Shown: piece after piece, positions 7,512 through 14,362 of the stretch
Position numbering within the stretch: the first letter of the stretch is position 1
How the letters are laid out: each line of letters opens with the position of its first letter
Source of the DNA: Burkholderiales bacterium
Lineage (GTDB): Bacteria; Pseudomonadota; Gammaproteobacteria; Burkholderiales; Burkholderiaceae_C
DNA length: 16,117 nt
NCBI GenBank assembly: GCA_947372225.1
Contig: CANBSV010000061.1
Location: 1 to 16,117, forward strand
Direction of reading: 5' to 3'
Notes under the pieces: model-generated
Told to the model about the DNA's origin: nothing
Database searches by the model: none
Seen by the model: only the letters and a program-made list of their open reading frames with translations
Made by a program: the position numbers and the translations under genes

Positions 7512-7940
7512 TCAGGCGCCGTTTTTCACCGACAGGCCCACGCGCTGGATGCCGGCGCGTTGCAGCGTGTCCATCAGCTTGACCACGGCTTCGTACTTGA
7601 CGTTGCGGTCGGCCGAGATCACCACCGGCGTGTTGGCATCGCCCGCCTGCAACTCGTGCACGCGCTCGGCGACCTTGACCAGCGGCACCGCCACGCCGTC
7701 TTCCTGGCCGTCGATCTTGATGCGAAACACGGCGTCGCTCTTGATGATCAGCTCGACCACGTGATCGGGGCGCTGCTTGCTCTTGCCCACGCTGGGCAGA
7801 TCGACCACGCCGGTGGTGATCAGCGGCGCGCTCACCATGAAGATGATCAGCAGCACCAGCATCACGTCGATGAACGGCACCATGTTGATCTCGTTGATCG
7901 TGCGGCGGCGTCCGCCGCCACGTTGGCTGACGGCCGGCAT
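7512..7940 (-). CDS. tolR: TolR, ExbD/TolR biopolymer transport protein
   Basis: A 142-residue protein with a basic cytoplasmic N-terminus (RGGGRRRTINEINM), one transmembrane helix at about 21-41 and a periplasmic domain. Asp25 in VPFIDVMLVLLIIFMV matches the conserved intramembrane aspartate of the proton channel formed with TolQ. The periplasmic part has the ExbD/TolR pattern, including VVISADRNVKYEAVVKLMD and the end GIQRVGLSV. The ATG at 7940 lies one base after the tolQ stop, which indicates translational coupling and excludes longer in-frame starts that would run inside tolQ. Confidence 0.95.
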   Translation of the reverse strand: MPAVSQRGGGRRRTINEINMVPFIDVMLVLLIIFMVSAPLITTGVVDLPSVGKSKQRPDHVVELIIKSDAVFRIKIDGQEDGVAVPLVKVAERVHELQAGDANTPVVISADRNVKYEAVVKLMDTLQRAGIQRVGLSVKNGA

Positions 7941-7941
7941 C

Positions 7942-8640
7942 TCAGCGTGCTCCGGCCACGGCTGCGGTCTGGCCGACGTTGCGCTGCAGGATGTTGGAGA
8001 ACTCTTCGATGAAGGTTTCCATCTGCATGGCGATGCGGTCGATGTCACGGGCGAAGCGGTTGTAGGCGATCACCGCCGGAATCGCCGCAAACAGGCCGAT
8101 GGCCGTGGCCACCAGCGCCTCGGCGATGCCCGGCGCGACCGACGCCAGCGACACCTGCGTCAGCGTGGCCAGTCCGATGAAGGCATGCATGATTCCCCAC
8201 ACCGTGCCGAACAGGCCGACATACGGCGACACCGACCCCACCGAGGCCAGGAACGACAGGTTCGATTCGATGGTGTCGAGCTCGCGCTGAAAGCTCGCGC
8301 GCATGGCACGGCGAGCTCCGTCGAGCAGCGCGCCCGAGTCGGCCACGCGGCGCTCGCGCAGCTTCATGAATTCGCGCATGCCCGAGGCGAACAAGCGTTC
8401 CATGGGCGCGGAGGTGTCCGCATGCTTGGCGGCCTCGTCGTACAGGTCGTTGAGGTTCTTGCCGGCCCAGAACTCGCGCTCGAAGTTCTCGTTCTGGGCG
8501 CGCACGCGGCGCAGGCCGAACAGCTTGCTGAAGATGACCGACCAGCTCGCCAGCGAGGTGGTCAACAGGCCGGCCATCACGATCTGCACGACCAGGCTGG
8601 CGTGCAGCACGAGGCTGAGGATGGACATGTCTTGGTTCAT
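7942..8640 (-). CDS. tolQ: TolQ, ExbB/TolQ proton-channel protein
   Basis: A 232-residue inner-membrane protein with three predicted helices: about 8-35, about 130-158 (SVSPYVGLFGTVWGIMHAF) and about 170-193 (GIAEALVATAIGLFAAIPAV). A cytoplasmic domain lies between the first two. The pore-helix motifs VGLFGTVWGI and EALVATAIGL are diagnostic of the TolQ/ExbB family, and MNQDMSILSLVL is the usual TolQ N-terminus. With TolR it uses the proton motive force to drive TolA. The ATG at 8640 is four bases after the ybgC stop. An in-frame ATG at 8628 (MSIL) is a less likely start. Confidence 0.95.
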   Translation of the reverse strand: MNQDMSILSLVLHASLVVQIVMAGLLTTSLASWSVIFSKLFGLRRVRAQNENFEREFWAGKNLNDLYDEAAKHADTSAPMERLFASGMREFMKLRERRVADSGALLDGARRAMRASFQRELDTIESNLSFLASVGSVSPYVGLFGTVWGIMHAFIGLATLTQVSLASVAPGIAEALVATAIGLFAAIPAVIAYNRFARDIDRIAMQMETFIEEFSNILQRNVGQTAAVAGAR

Positions 8641-8644
8641 GGGG

Positions 8645-9061
8645 TCAACGCGGTGAGGTGTGTGTAAGGGCGCGGGTGATGCCCTCTGGGATGCGCCGCA
8701 GCGCGAAACGTTCAGTGTCGACGCAGGCGATGCGGATGCTGCCTTCGCTGAGCAGCTCATCACCGCGCCAGGCCTGTTGCTCGATGGTGATGGACGCACG
8801 CGCCACGGCAGCCAGCCGCACGGTGATGGTGAGCAGGTCGTCGAGCCGCGCCGGGCGCAAATAGCGCACGCTGGTTTCGCTGACGACAAACGCTGCAGCA
8901 TCTTCCACCCGCATGCGTTCCTGGCTGAAGCCCAGCAGTCGAAGCCACTCGGTGCGCGCGCGCTCGAAGAACTTCAGGTAGTTGGCAAAGAACACCACGC
9001 CGCCGGCATCGGTGTCTTCCCAGTAGACCCGCAGCGGCATGTCGAAGTCGTGGGACGTCAT
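8645..9061 (-). CDS. ybgC: YbgC, Tol-Pal-associated acyl-CoA thioesterase
   Basis: A 138-residue hot-dog-fold thioesterase. The signature YWEDTDAGGVVFFANYLKFF carries the catalytic aspartate (Asp18) and is followed by the FERARTEWL helix. Family members hydrolyse short- or long-chain acyl-CoA or interact with acyl carrier protein at the inner membrane, and the gene typically opens the tol-pal operon, as it does here before tolQ. The ATG at 9061 follows the nusB stop by 50 nt; a second in-frame Met (residue 8) is an alternative start. No clear promoter is visible in those 50 nt, so read-through from nusB is possible. Confidence 0.93.
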   Translation of the reverse strand: MTSHDFDMPLRVYWEDTDAGGVVFFANYLKFFERARTEWLRLLGFSQERMRVEDAAAFVVSETSVRYLRPARLDDLLTITVRLAAVARASITIEQQAWRGDELLSEGSIRIACVDTERFALRRIPEGITRALTHTSPR

Positions 9062-9111
9062 GCGTGCCTGCAGGTCACCGTGCCGACTGAGGCCCGGACC
9101 GACACCCCGTC

Positions 9112-9642
9112 TCAGCGCCGCGCCGCGCGCGCAGCCTCGACTTCGACAGCGCGCAGGTCGGCGGCGGTCTTGTCGATCACGCCGTTGACGAACTTGTGGC
9201 CGTCGGTGCCGCCGAAGCTCTTGGCGAGCTCGACCGCTTCGTTGATGACCACGCGATACGGAATGTCGATGCAGTGCGTGAGCTCATACACGCCGATCAT
9301 CAGCACCGCGTGCTCGATGGGCGACAACTCGCTGAGCTTGCGGTCGATGTGGCGGCCCAGAACGGTGTCGATCTGCGCCGCCTCGTCGATGCAGCCGCGC
9401 AGCAGGGCTTCGAAGTGCTCGCCGTCGCAGGGCTCGAAGTTGTCCTGCTCGCGCATGTGGGCACTGATCACCGAGGCCGATTCGTTCGACAGCAGCCGCT
9501 CGTAAAGGCCTTGCAGTGCCAACTCGCGCGAGCGCCGGCGCAGCGATTTCTGCGACGTCTTGGAGGACCTGGGCGCACGCTTTGGCGCTGTGTCGCCGGC
9601 GCTTGGCGCCTCGGTGGTGGTGGGCGTTTGGGCGTCGATCAC
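9112..9642 (-). CDS. nusB: NusB transcription antitermination factor
   Basis: A 176-residue all-helical RNA-binding protein that, with NusE (S10), binds boxA and supports antitermination in rRNA operons. After a Ser/Thr/Lys/Pro-rich tail of about 30 residues comes the NusB core: RRRSRELALQGLYERLL, LSPIEHAVLMIGVYEL, IPYRVVINEAVELAKSFGG and KFVNGVIDK, all family hallmarks. The start is a GTG (9642-9640) that overlaps the ribH stop as GTGA; no nearby ATG would keep the core intact. The ribH-nusB pairing is common in proteobacteria. Translational coupling to ribH is likely. Confidence 0.95.
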   Translation of the reverse strand: MIDAQTPTTTEAPSAGDTAPKRAPRSSKTSQKSLRRRSRELALQGLYERLLSNESASVISAHMREQDNFEPCDGEHFEALLRGCIDEAAQIDTVLGRHIDRKLSELSPIEHAVLMIGVYELTHCIDIPYRVVINEAVELAKSFGGTDGHKFVNGVIDKTAADLRAVEVEAARAARR

Positions 9643-10103
9643 GAGAGCTTTTCCATCAGATGCGCCATTTCAACGGCCACGCGCGCGGCGTCACGGCTTT
9701 TGTCTTCGACACGCGCCCAGGCCTGGGCTTCGTCTTCCACGGTGAGGATGGCGTTGGCCACCGGCAGCACGTGGTCGAGCGACACGCGTGTCACGCCCGA
9801 GCCGCTTTCATTGGCAACCAGTTCGAAGTGGTAGGTCTCACCGCGGATCACGCAGCCCAGCGCGATCAGTGCGTCGTAATTGGCGCTGTCGGCCATGGCC
9901 ATCAGGGCCACCGGGATTTCCAGCGCTCCGGGCACGGTGACGAGTTCGATCGAGTCGGCGTCCACACCCAGCGCCTTCAACTCGGCGATGCACACGTCGG
10001 CCATGCGGTTGGTGATGGGGGCGTTGAAGCGCGCCTGCACGATGCCGATGCAGAAGTCTCCACCGTCGAGGTCGGCCTGTGGGCCGGTGTCAGCACCTTG
10101 CAT
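9639..10103 (-). CDS. ribH: RibH, 6,7-dimethyl-8-ribityllumazine synthase
   Basis: A 154-residue cytosolic enzyme that condenses 5-amino-6-ribitylamino-uracil with the butanone phosphate made by RibB to give lumazine, the substrate of RibE. Seen motifs are GIVQARFNAPITNRM at the N-terminus, the phosphate/substrate loop VPGALEIP and GCVIRGETYHFE, with the catalytic histidine in YHFE. Length matches the family. A good Shine-Dalgarno AAGGA lies five bases before the ATG at 10103. The gap from ribB is 24 nt, and the stop overlaps nusB. Confidence 0.96.
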   Translation of the reverse strand: MQGADTGPQADLDGGDFCIGIVQARFNAPITNRMADVCIAELKALGVDADSIELVTVPGALEIPVALMAMADSANYDALIALGCVIRGETYHFELVANESGSGVTRVSLDHVLPVANAILTVEDEAQAWARVEDKSRDAARVAVEMAHLMEKLS

Positions 10104-10127
10104 GGGAAATCCTTGTGGGTTGTTTCA

Positions 10128-11240
10128 TCAGTCGGTGCTCTGCGAAGCGTCGGCGGCAATGAAGCCGGTCACTTCGAGCCCGTAGCCCACCATGCTGGGC
10201 ATCCGTCTGGGACTGCCGAGCAGTTTCATTCTGGCCACACCCATGTCGCGCAGGATCTGCGCACCGATGCCGTAGGTGCGCAAGTCCATCGGAGGCAAAC
10301 GGCGCGATGCCAGATCGCCTTGCGGCTGGAATTTTTCAAGCAATGCTGGCGTGCCTTCGCCGCAGTTGAGCAGCACGGCGACGCCGCGCTCGCTGGCTTT
10401 CAGCCGGGCCAATGCACGTGGCAGCGGCCACGAGTGGCTGCAGTTGCCGGTGTCGAGCAGGTCCATCACCGACAGCGGCTCGTGCACGCGCACCAGCACC
10501 TCGTCTCGCGTGGTCCAGTGGCCGTGGGACAGCACCATGTGCAGCCCGCCGGTACGGTCACTGAACGTCGTGCAGCCGAAGTCGCCGTAGTCGGTCTTGA
10601 GCACGCGCTGGCCCACGCGTTCGATGAGGGTTTCGTTGCGGCTGCGGTATTCGATCAGGTCGGCGATGGTGCCGATCTTCAGGCCGTGCTGCTGCGCGAA
10701 CACCTCGAGATCCGGCAGTCGCGCCATCGTCCCGTCGTCGTTCATGATTTCGCAGATCACCGAGGCAGGCGACAGTCCGGCCATCGCCGACAGATCGCAG
10801 CCGGCTTCGGTGTGACCGGCGCGCATCAGCACGCCGCCGTCTTGCGCCTGCAGCGGAAAGATGTGGCCGGGTTGCACCAGATCGCCCGGTGTGGCGTCGC
10901 GCGCCACGGCAGCTTGCACGGTGCGCGCGCGGTCGGCCGCCGAGATGCCGGTGGTCACGCCCACCGCCGCTTCGATCGACACGGTGAACGCGGTGCCGTG
11001 CTGCGCGCCGTTCTTGAGCGCCATCGGCGGCAGTTGCAGCCGCTCGCAGCGCTCGCGGGTCAGCGTCAGACAGATCAGGCCGCGGCCGAAGCGCGCCATG
11101 AAGTTGATGGTGTCGGCCGTCACGTGGTCGGCTGCGACGACCAGATCGCCTTCGTTTTCTCGATCTTCCTCGTCCACGAGGATGACCATGCGTCCAGCTG
11201 CCAACTCGGTCAACAGCTCGGGAATAGGGGAAATCGCCAT
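10128..11240 (-). CDS. ribB: 3,4-dihydroxy-2-butanone 4-phosphate synthase with degenerate GTP cyclohydrolase II domain (RibBX type)
   Basis: A 370-residue two-domain protein. Residues 1-200 are RibB, which converts ribulose 5-phosphate to dihydroxybutanone phosphate; the acidic loop DEEDRENEGDL (23-33) and HTEAGCDL (143-150) are present. Residues about 210-365 resemble GTP cyclohydrolase II, but the three zinc cysteines align to Leu256, Cys267 and His269. The EGRNIGL arginine motif is replaced by CGEGTPALLEKF, and TNNP by GSPRR. The second domain is therefore probably inactive as a cyclohydrolase, as in RibBX proteins known from other proteobacteria. The ATG at 11240 gives the standard N-terminus. 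It lacks a Shine-Dalgarno sequence and lies six bases after a TACAAT box. Confidence 0.93.
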   Translation of the reverse strand: MAISPIPELLTELAAGRMVILVDEEDRENEGDLVVAADHVTADTINFMARFGRGLICLTLTRERCERLQLPPMALKNGAQHGTAFTVSIEAAVGVTTGISAADRARTVQAAVARDATPGDLVQPGHIFPLQAQDGGVLMRAGHTEAGCDLSAMAGLSPASVICEIMNDDGTMARLPDLEVFAQQHGLKIGTIADLIEYRSRNETLIERVGQRVLKTDYGDFGCTTFSDRTGGLHMVLSHGHWTTRDEVLVRVHEPLSVMDLLDTGNCSHSWPLPRALARLKASERGVAVLLNCGEGTPALLEKFQPQGDLASRRLPPMDLRTYGIGAQILRDMGVARMKLLGSPRRMPSMVGYGLEVTGFIAADASQSTD

Positions 11241-11268
11241 CGCCGGATTGTAGGTGGCGGGTCCCGCC
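11240..11268 (-). promoter_or_regulatory. Candidate leaderless promoter and palindrome at ribB
   Basis: On the minus strand TACAAT (11252-11247) fits a -10 box. Six bases separate it from the ribB ATG at 11240, so a transcript would start at or next to the A of the ATG. A near-perfect palindrome, GGCGGG-T-CCCGCC on the plus strand (11256-11268), sits directly upstream of the box in the spacer. No good -35 hexamer is seen at 16-18 nt, and the ATG has no Shine-Dalgarno sequence. It is suggestive only. Confidence 0.3.
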
Positions 11269-11305
11269 GCGCCCGGGGTCGAACCGGCGGTCTTGCGCCC
11301 GGTGT

Positions 11306-11938
11306 TCAGGCCGATGTGGGAGCTGGCGCCGAGAGCATGCGCTCGACGTAGCGCGCGATCAGATCGATCTCGAGGTTGACGTTCGTACCGGGCTGGAGCC
11401 GCCCGAGCGCGGTGTTGTCGATCGTGTGCGGGATCAGGTTGATGCTGATCTCGCAGCCGCGGGCGTGATCGGCGACGCGGTTGACCGTCAGGCTCACGCC
11501 ATTGACCGTGATCGAGCCCTTGTAGGCCAGGAAGCGCGCCAGCGTGGGCGGCACGTCGATGCGCAAGGTCCACGATTCGCCTGTCGCCTCGAACACCGTC
11601 ACCGTGCCGATGCCGTCGACATGGCCGCTGACCAGGTGGCCGCCCAGGCGGTCGTTGGCGCGCAGGGCTTTTTCGAGGTTGACGGGGCCGAGGGTGGTCA
11701 GCCCCGCGGTCTTGTCCAGGCTTTCGGCCGACACGTCGATGGTGAACGTGCCTTGCGCCGCATCGAACGAGGTCACGGTCATGCACGCGCCGTTGATGGC
11801 GATGCTGTCGCCCAGACCGACGTCGTCGAGGTAGCCCGCGGGCGTGGCGATCGTCAGGCGCTTGCCGTGCGTGGCGTCGTTGCCCAGGGCGTGCACGTCA
11901 GTGATGTGGCCGAGGCCCGTGATGATTCCGGTGAACAT
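11306..11938 (-). CDS. ribE: RibE, riboflavin synthase alpha chain
   Basis: A 210-residue enzyme that dismutates two lumazines into riboflavin and the ribityl-uracil precursor. It consists of two similar lumazine-binding domains. The first starts with MFTGIITGLGHI and holds INGACMTV (residues 1 to about 97). The second starts near GGHLVSGHVDGIG and holds VNGVSLTVN. The MFTGI start is diagnostic and fixes the ATG at 11938. It lies 21 nt after ribD and 65 nt before ribB. The symbol ribC is used for the same enzyme in some species. Confidence 0.96.
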   Translation of the reverse strand: MFTGIITGLGHITDVHALGNDATHGKRLTIATPAGYLDDVGLGDSIAINGACMTVTSFDAAQGTFTIDVSAESLDKTAGLTTLGPVNLEKALRANDRLGGHLVSGHVDGIGTVTVFEATGESWTLRIDVPPTLARFLAYKGSITVNGVSLTVNRVADHARGCEISINLIPHTIDNTALGRLQPGTNVNLEIDLIARYVERMLSAPAPTSA

Positions 11939-11959
11939 GGGTCGATGGTCCGTGTGGCT

Positions 11960-13090
11960 TCAGGGGGCGGGGCGCGCCAGGATGCGCAAGTCGTCGCCGA
12001 CGCGCTCGATGCGGTGAAAGCGCAGTTCGGCAGCCTGCGACAACTCGGTGAGCGGCCCGAGGGCGGCCATGTCGAGGCCCGGCCCCAGCAGCTTGGGGGC
12101 GAGGTAGATCAGGTATTCGTCAACCAGGCGCTCGCGCACGAACGCGCCGTTGAGTTGAGCGCCGGCCTCCACATGCACTTCGTTGATGCCGCGCTGCGCC
12201 AGATCGGCCAGCACCGCGCCCAGATCGACGCGGCCGCCGGCGCCGGCGGCAAGCACCACTTCAATTCCATGCGCCGTGAAAGCGGCGAGCCGCTCGGCCT
12301 GGGGCTGCGCCGCGTACACCAGCGCTGAGCCAGGGTTCTCGAACACGCGCGCACCGAGTGGCGCGCTCAGGTTCGAGTCGAGCACCACACGCAGTGGCTG
12401 GCGCGCCGTGGGCACCAGTCGCACGTCGAGCCGCGGATCGTCGTGGACCAGCGTGCCCAACCCGGTGAGCACCGCGCCGGCGCGGCGCCGCCAGGCGTGG
12501 CCGTCGGTGCGTGCGACCTCGCCGGTGATCCATTGGCTCGTGCCATTGGACAGCGCGGTGCGCCCGTCGAGCGAGGCCGCCACCTTCAGCCGCACCCAGG
12601 GTCGCTGGCGCTGCATGCGCGAGAAAAAACCGATGTTGAGTTCGCGCGCGGCGTCGGCTTCGATGCCGGTGATCACTTCGATGCCTGCCGCGCGCAAACG
12701 CGCCGCGCCCTGGCCTGCCACCAGCGGGTTCGGGTCTTCGAGCGCCATGACGACGCGGCCCACGCCGGCTTGCGCCAGCGCATCGCAGCACGGCGGCGTG
12801 CGGCCGTGGTGAGCGCACGGTTCGAGGGTGACGATGACGGTGGCGCCGCGCACCGAATGGCCGTTCGCGGTGGCATCGCGCAGTGCCATCACTTCAGCGT
12901 GCGGGCCGCCGGCTTGCTGGGTGTGGCCGCGTCCGAGCACGGTGCCGTCACAGCCCAAGATCAGGCAACCCACCCGCGGGTTGGGCTCGCTCAGGCCGAT
13001 GGCCTGTTCGGCCAGCGCCAGCGCTTCCAGCATCCACCGGTGGTGCGGATGCGCGGCGAGGTCGGCGGCGAAGTTCGTTGGGGTTGTCAT
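11960..13090 (-). CDS. ribD: RibD, bifunctional riboflavin pathway deaminase/reductase
   Basis: A 376-residue fusion enzyme for the second and third steps of riboflavin synthesis. The N-terminal deaminase has the zinc site His64-Ala-Glu66 in GGPHAEVMAL plus Cys92 and Cys101 in PCAHHGRTPPCC. The C-terminal reductase starts near residue 163 with RPWVRLKVAASLDGRTA and contains SQWITG and VHVEAGAQLNGAF. Length matches the family. The ATG at 13090 lies 18 nt after the stop of the PilV-like gene, without a clear Shine-Dalgarno sequence. No FMN riboswitch consensus is recognisable upstream, so expression may depend on read-through from the pilus genes or on a promoter inside the preceding gene. Confidence 0.96.
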   Translation of the reverse strand: MTTPTNFAADLAAHPHHRWMLEALALAEQAIGLSEPNPRVGCLILGCDGTVLGRGHTQQAGGPHAEVMALRDATANGHSVRGATVIVTLEPCAHHGRTPPCCDALAQAGVGRVVMALEDPNPLVAGQGAARLRAAGIEVITGIEADAARELNIGFFSRMQRQRPWVRLKVAASLDGRTALSNGTSQWITGEVARTDGHAWRRRAGAVLTGLGTLVHDDPRLDVRLVPTARQPLRVVLDSNLSAPLGARVFENPGSALVYAAQPQAERLAAFTAHGIEVVLAAGAGGRVDLGAVLADLAQRGINEVHVEAGAQLNGAFVRERLVDEYLIYLAPKLLGPGLDMAALGPLTELSQAAELRFHRIERVGDDLRILARPAP

Positions 13091-13108
13091 CGGGGTCGGG
13101 CCCGCGTG

Positions 13109-14362
13109 TCAGGGCTGATGCTGAACCGTCGTCACGCTGGCAGGGGTGCCCGGCGCGAGCGGATCGATTGTCGCGGCAGCGGACGGCGGACAGGGCAGAT
13201 CGCCGCGGATCACCAGAAAGTTCTGCTGCAGCAGCGCCCCATCGACCAAGCGGTAGACCGAGGGGTGCTCGTCATTGCGGTCGATGGCGCCGCTGCCGTC
13301 GCTGTCGTTGACGTAGCGGCACACCTTGCGCTGCGCGGGGGCGCTGCCGATCTCCCAGCCCAGCGGCACCACGGTGCTCTGGCCCGACCAGCGCGGCGGG
13401 TCGCCGGCGGCGGCCACGACACAGCGGTAGGCGGTGTAGCGCTCTGCGGTGTCTTGCCAATCGGTGAGGGCGAAGCTGGCCGGCGTGGCGTCCAGGGCGA
13501 CCGACTCGCGGTGCACGCCGTCGGCCGCGCGGTAGACCACGGTCTTGCGCGCTTCGGCGTGGCACCACGGAGACGCCGGCGACACCATGCCCGGCAGCCC
13601 GACCGACAGCGCCAGCGCGAGCGGCGTGTCATTGGCCGCCAGCGCATCCGGCGGATTGGTGCCTGAAAAGCGCACGACCCCGCTCAATAGCATGGCCTTG
13701 AAGCCGGCGCAGTGCGTCAGGTGCTCGGCCCTCAGGTCTTCGCTGCGCACATCGGCTGGCACGCCGGTGCATTGCTCGACCACCAGCGTGCTGGCGTTGT
13801 CGATCACGAACGCCACGGTGGCCATGGGCGACGGCTTGAAGGCGCTGCGGCGTTCGTCGATGGCGCGCACCCCCGGCGGGATGGCACTGGAGCGGCCTGC
13901 CGCGCCGGCCTGCGCACTGGCGATGAGCGTCAGCGCGCCTGAAAAGACGGGGTCCTGATCCGTGATCGCCGAGGCCAGCATCGCGTGTTGCGTCGAGCCG
14001 TCGCGGGCTTGCCAGACGACCGAGGTCGTGGCCGATCTGAACGGTGATGCCGCGTCGCTCGCATCGACCTTTCGGGTCAGTTCAAACACGGTGTTCAAGC
14101 GCAGCGCGGCGCTGTCTCGAACCGACCGCACATCGGGCGCGGGTGGCGCCGCGAACACGCGGGCTGCTTCCAGATCCTCTTGCGCCAGGCGCACCGCCTC
14201 GCTGCGTTGCCGCGCGATGTCGGCATGGGTGTCCAGATGCCGGTGCAGCCAACCTGCGGTGGCCACGCTGGCCGACAGCACGAGCAGCGAGAACAGCGCT
14301 TCAAGCAGGCTGGTGCCGGCTTGTCGGGCGACCGAGGCGCGGGTGGGTGCAGTGGTGCCCAT
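13109..14362 (-). CDS. Large PilV-like type IV prepilin / minor pseudopilin
   Basis: A 417-residue protein with a class III signal peptide. Basic residues come before Gly16, then T-S-L-L-E with Glu at mature position +5, then a hydrophobic helix (LFSLLVLSASVATAGWL). This fits cleavage and N-methylation by PilD and membrane insertion before pilus assembly. The segment RSEAVRLAQEDLEAARVF after the helix resembles PilV. At 417 residues it is over twice the size of ordinary PilV. The C-terminal domain has several cysteines and an acidic, calcium-loop-like stretch NDSDGSGAIDRND (352-364) followed by QNFLVIRGDLPCPP. The ATG at 14362 overlaps the stop of the PilX-like gene (TGATG), so the two are coupled; a longer in-frame start would run through that gene. 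Which pilus or pseudopilus it serves is not shown here. Confidence 0.8.
   Translation of the reverse strand: MGTTAPTRASVARQAGTSLLEALFSLLVLSASVATAGWLHRHLDTHADIARQRSEAVRLAQEDLEAARVFAAPPAPDVRSVRDSAALRLNTVFELTRKVDASDAASPFRSATTSVVWQARDGSTQHAMLASAITDQDPVFSGALTLIASAQAGAAGRSSAIPPGVRAIDERRSAFKPSPMATVAFVIDNASTLVVEQCTGVPADVRSEDLRAEHLTHCAGFKAMLLSGVVRFSGTNPPDALAANDTPLALALSVGLPGMVSPASPWCHAEARKTVVYRAADGVHRESVALDATPASFALTDWQDTAERYTAYRCVVAAAGDPPRWSGQSTVVPLGWEIGSAPAQRKVCRYVNDSDGSGAIDRNDEHPSVYRLVDGALLQQNFLVIRGDLPCPPSAAATIDPLAPGTPASVTTVQHQP
13271..13306 (-). other. Calcium-loop-like motif in the PilV-like protein
   Basis: Residues 353-364 read DSDGSGAIDRND, with Asp at loop positions 1, 3, 9 and 12. The glycine-rich centre is reminiscent of DxDxDG loops of EF-hand and dockerin type. 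Position 5 is Ser rather than Asp or Asn, so metal binding is only an inference. Calcium binding is known to affect some type IV pilus proteins such as PilY1. Confidence 0.35.

Noticed and set aside
5549..7582. 677-codon open frame on the plus strand
   Set aside because: It lies antisense to the ATPase start, the YqjK-like and YqjE-like genes, tolA and the start of tolR, all of which are clearly coding. It has low-complexity Arg/Gly/His-rich composition typical of an antisense frame in G+C-rich DNA.
9516..11351. 611-codon open frame on the plus strand
   Set aside because: It is antisense across nusB, ribH and ribB, with His/Gln/Arg-rich composition and no motif.
13091..13108. FMN riboswitch upstream of ribD
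   Set aside because: Only 18 nt separate ribD from the preceding gene and no RFN-element consensus is visible there or in the 3' end of that gene.
13220..13228. RGD tripeptide in the PilV-like protein as a host-integrin motif
   Set aside because: It lies inside the short conserved-looking stretch QNFLVIRGDLPCPP, and three residues in an Arg/Gly/Asp-rich proteome carry no weight.
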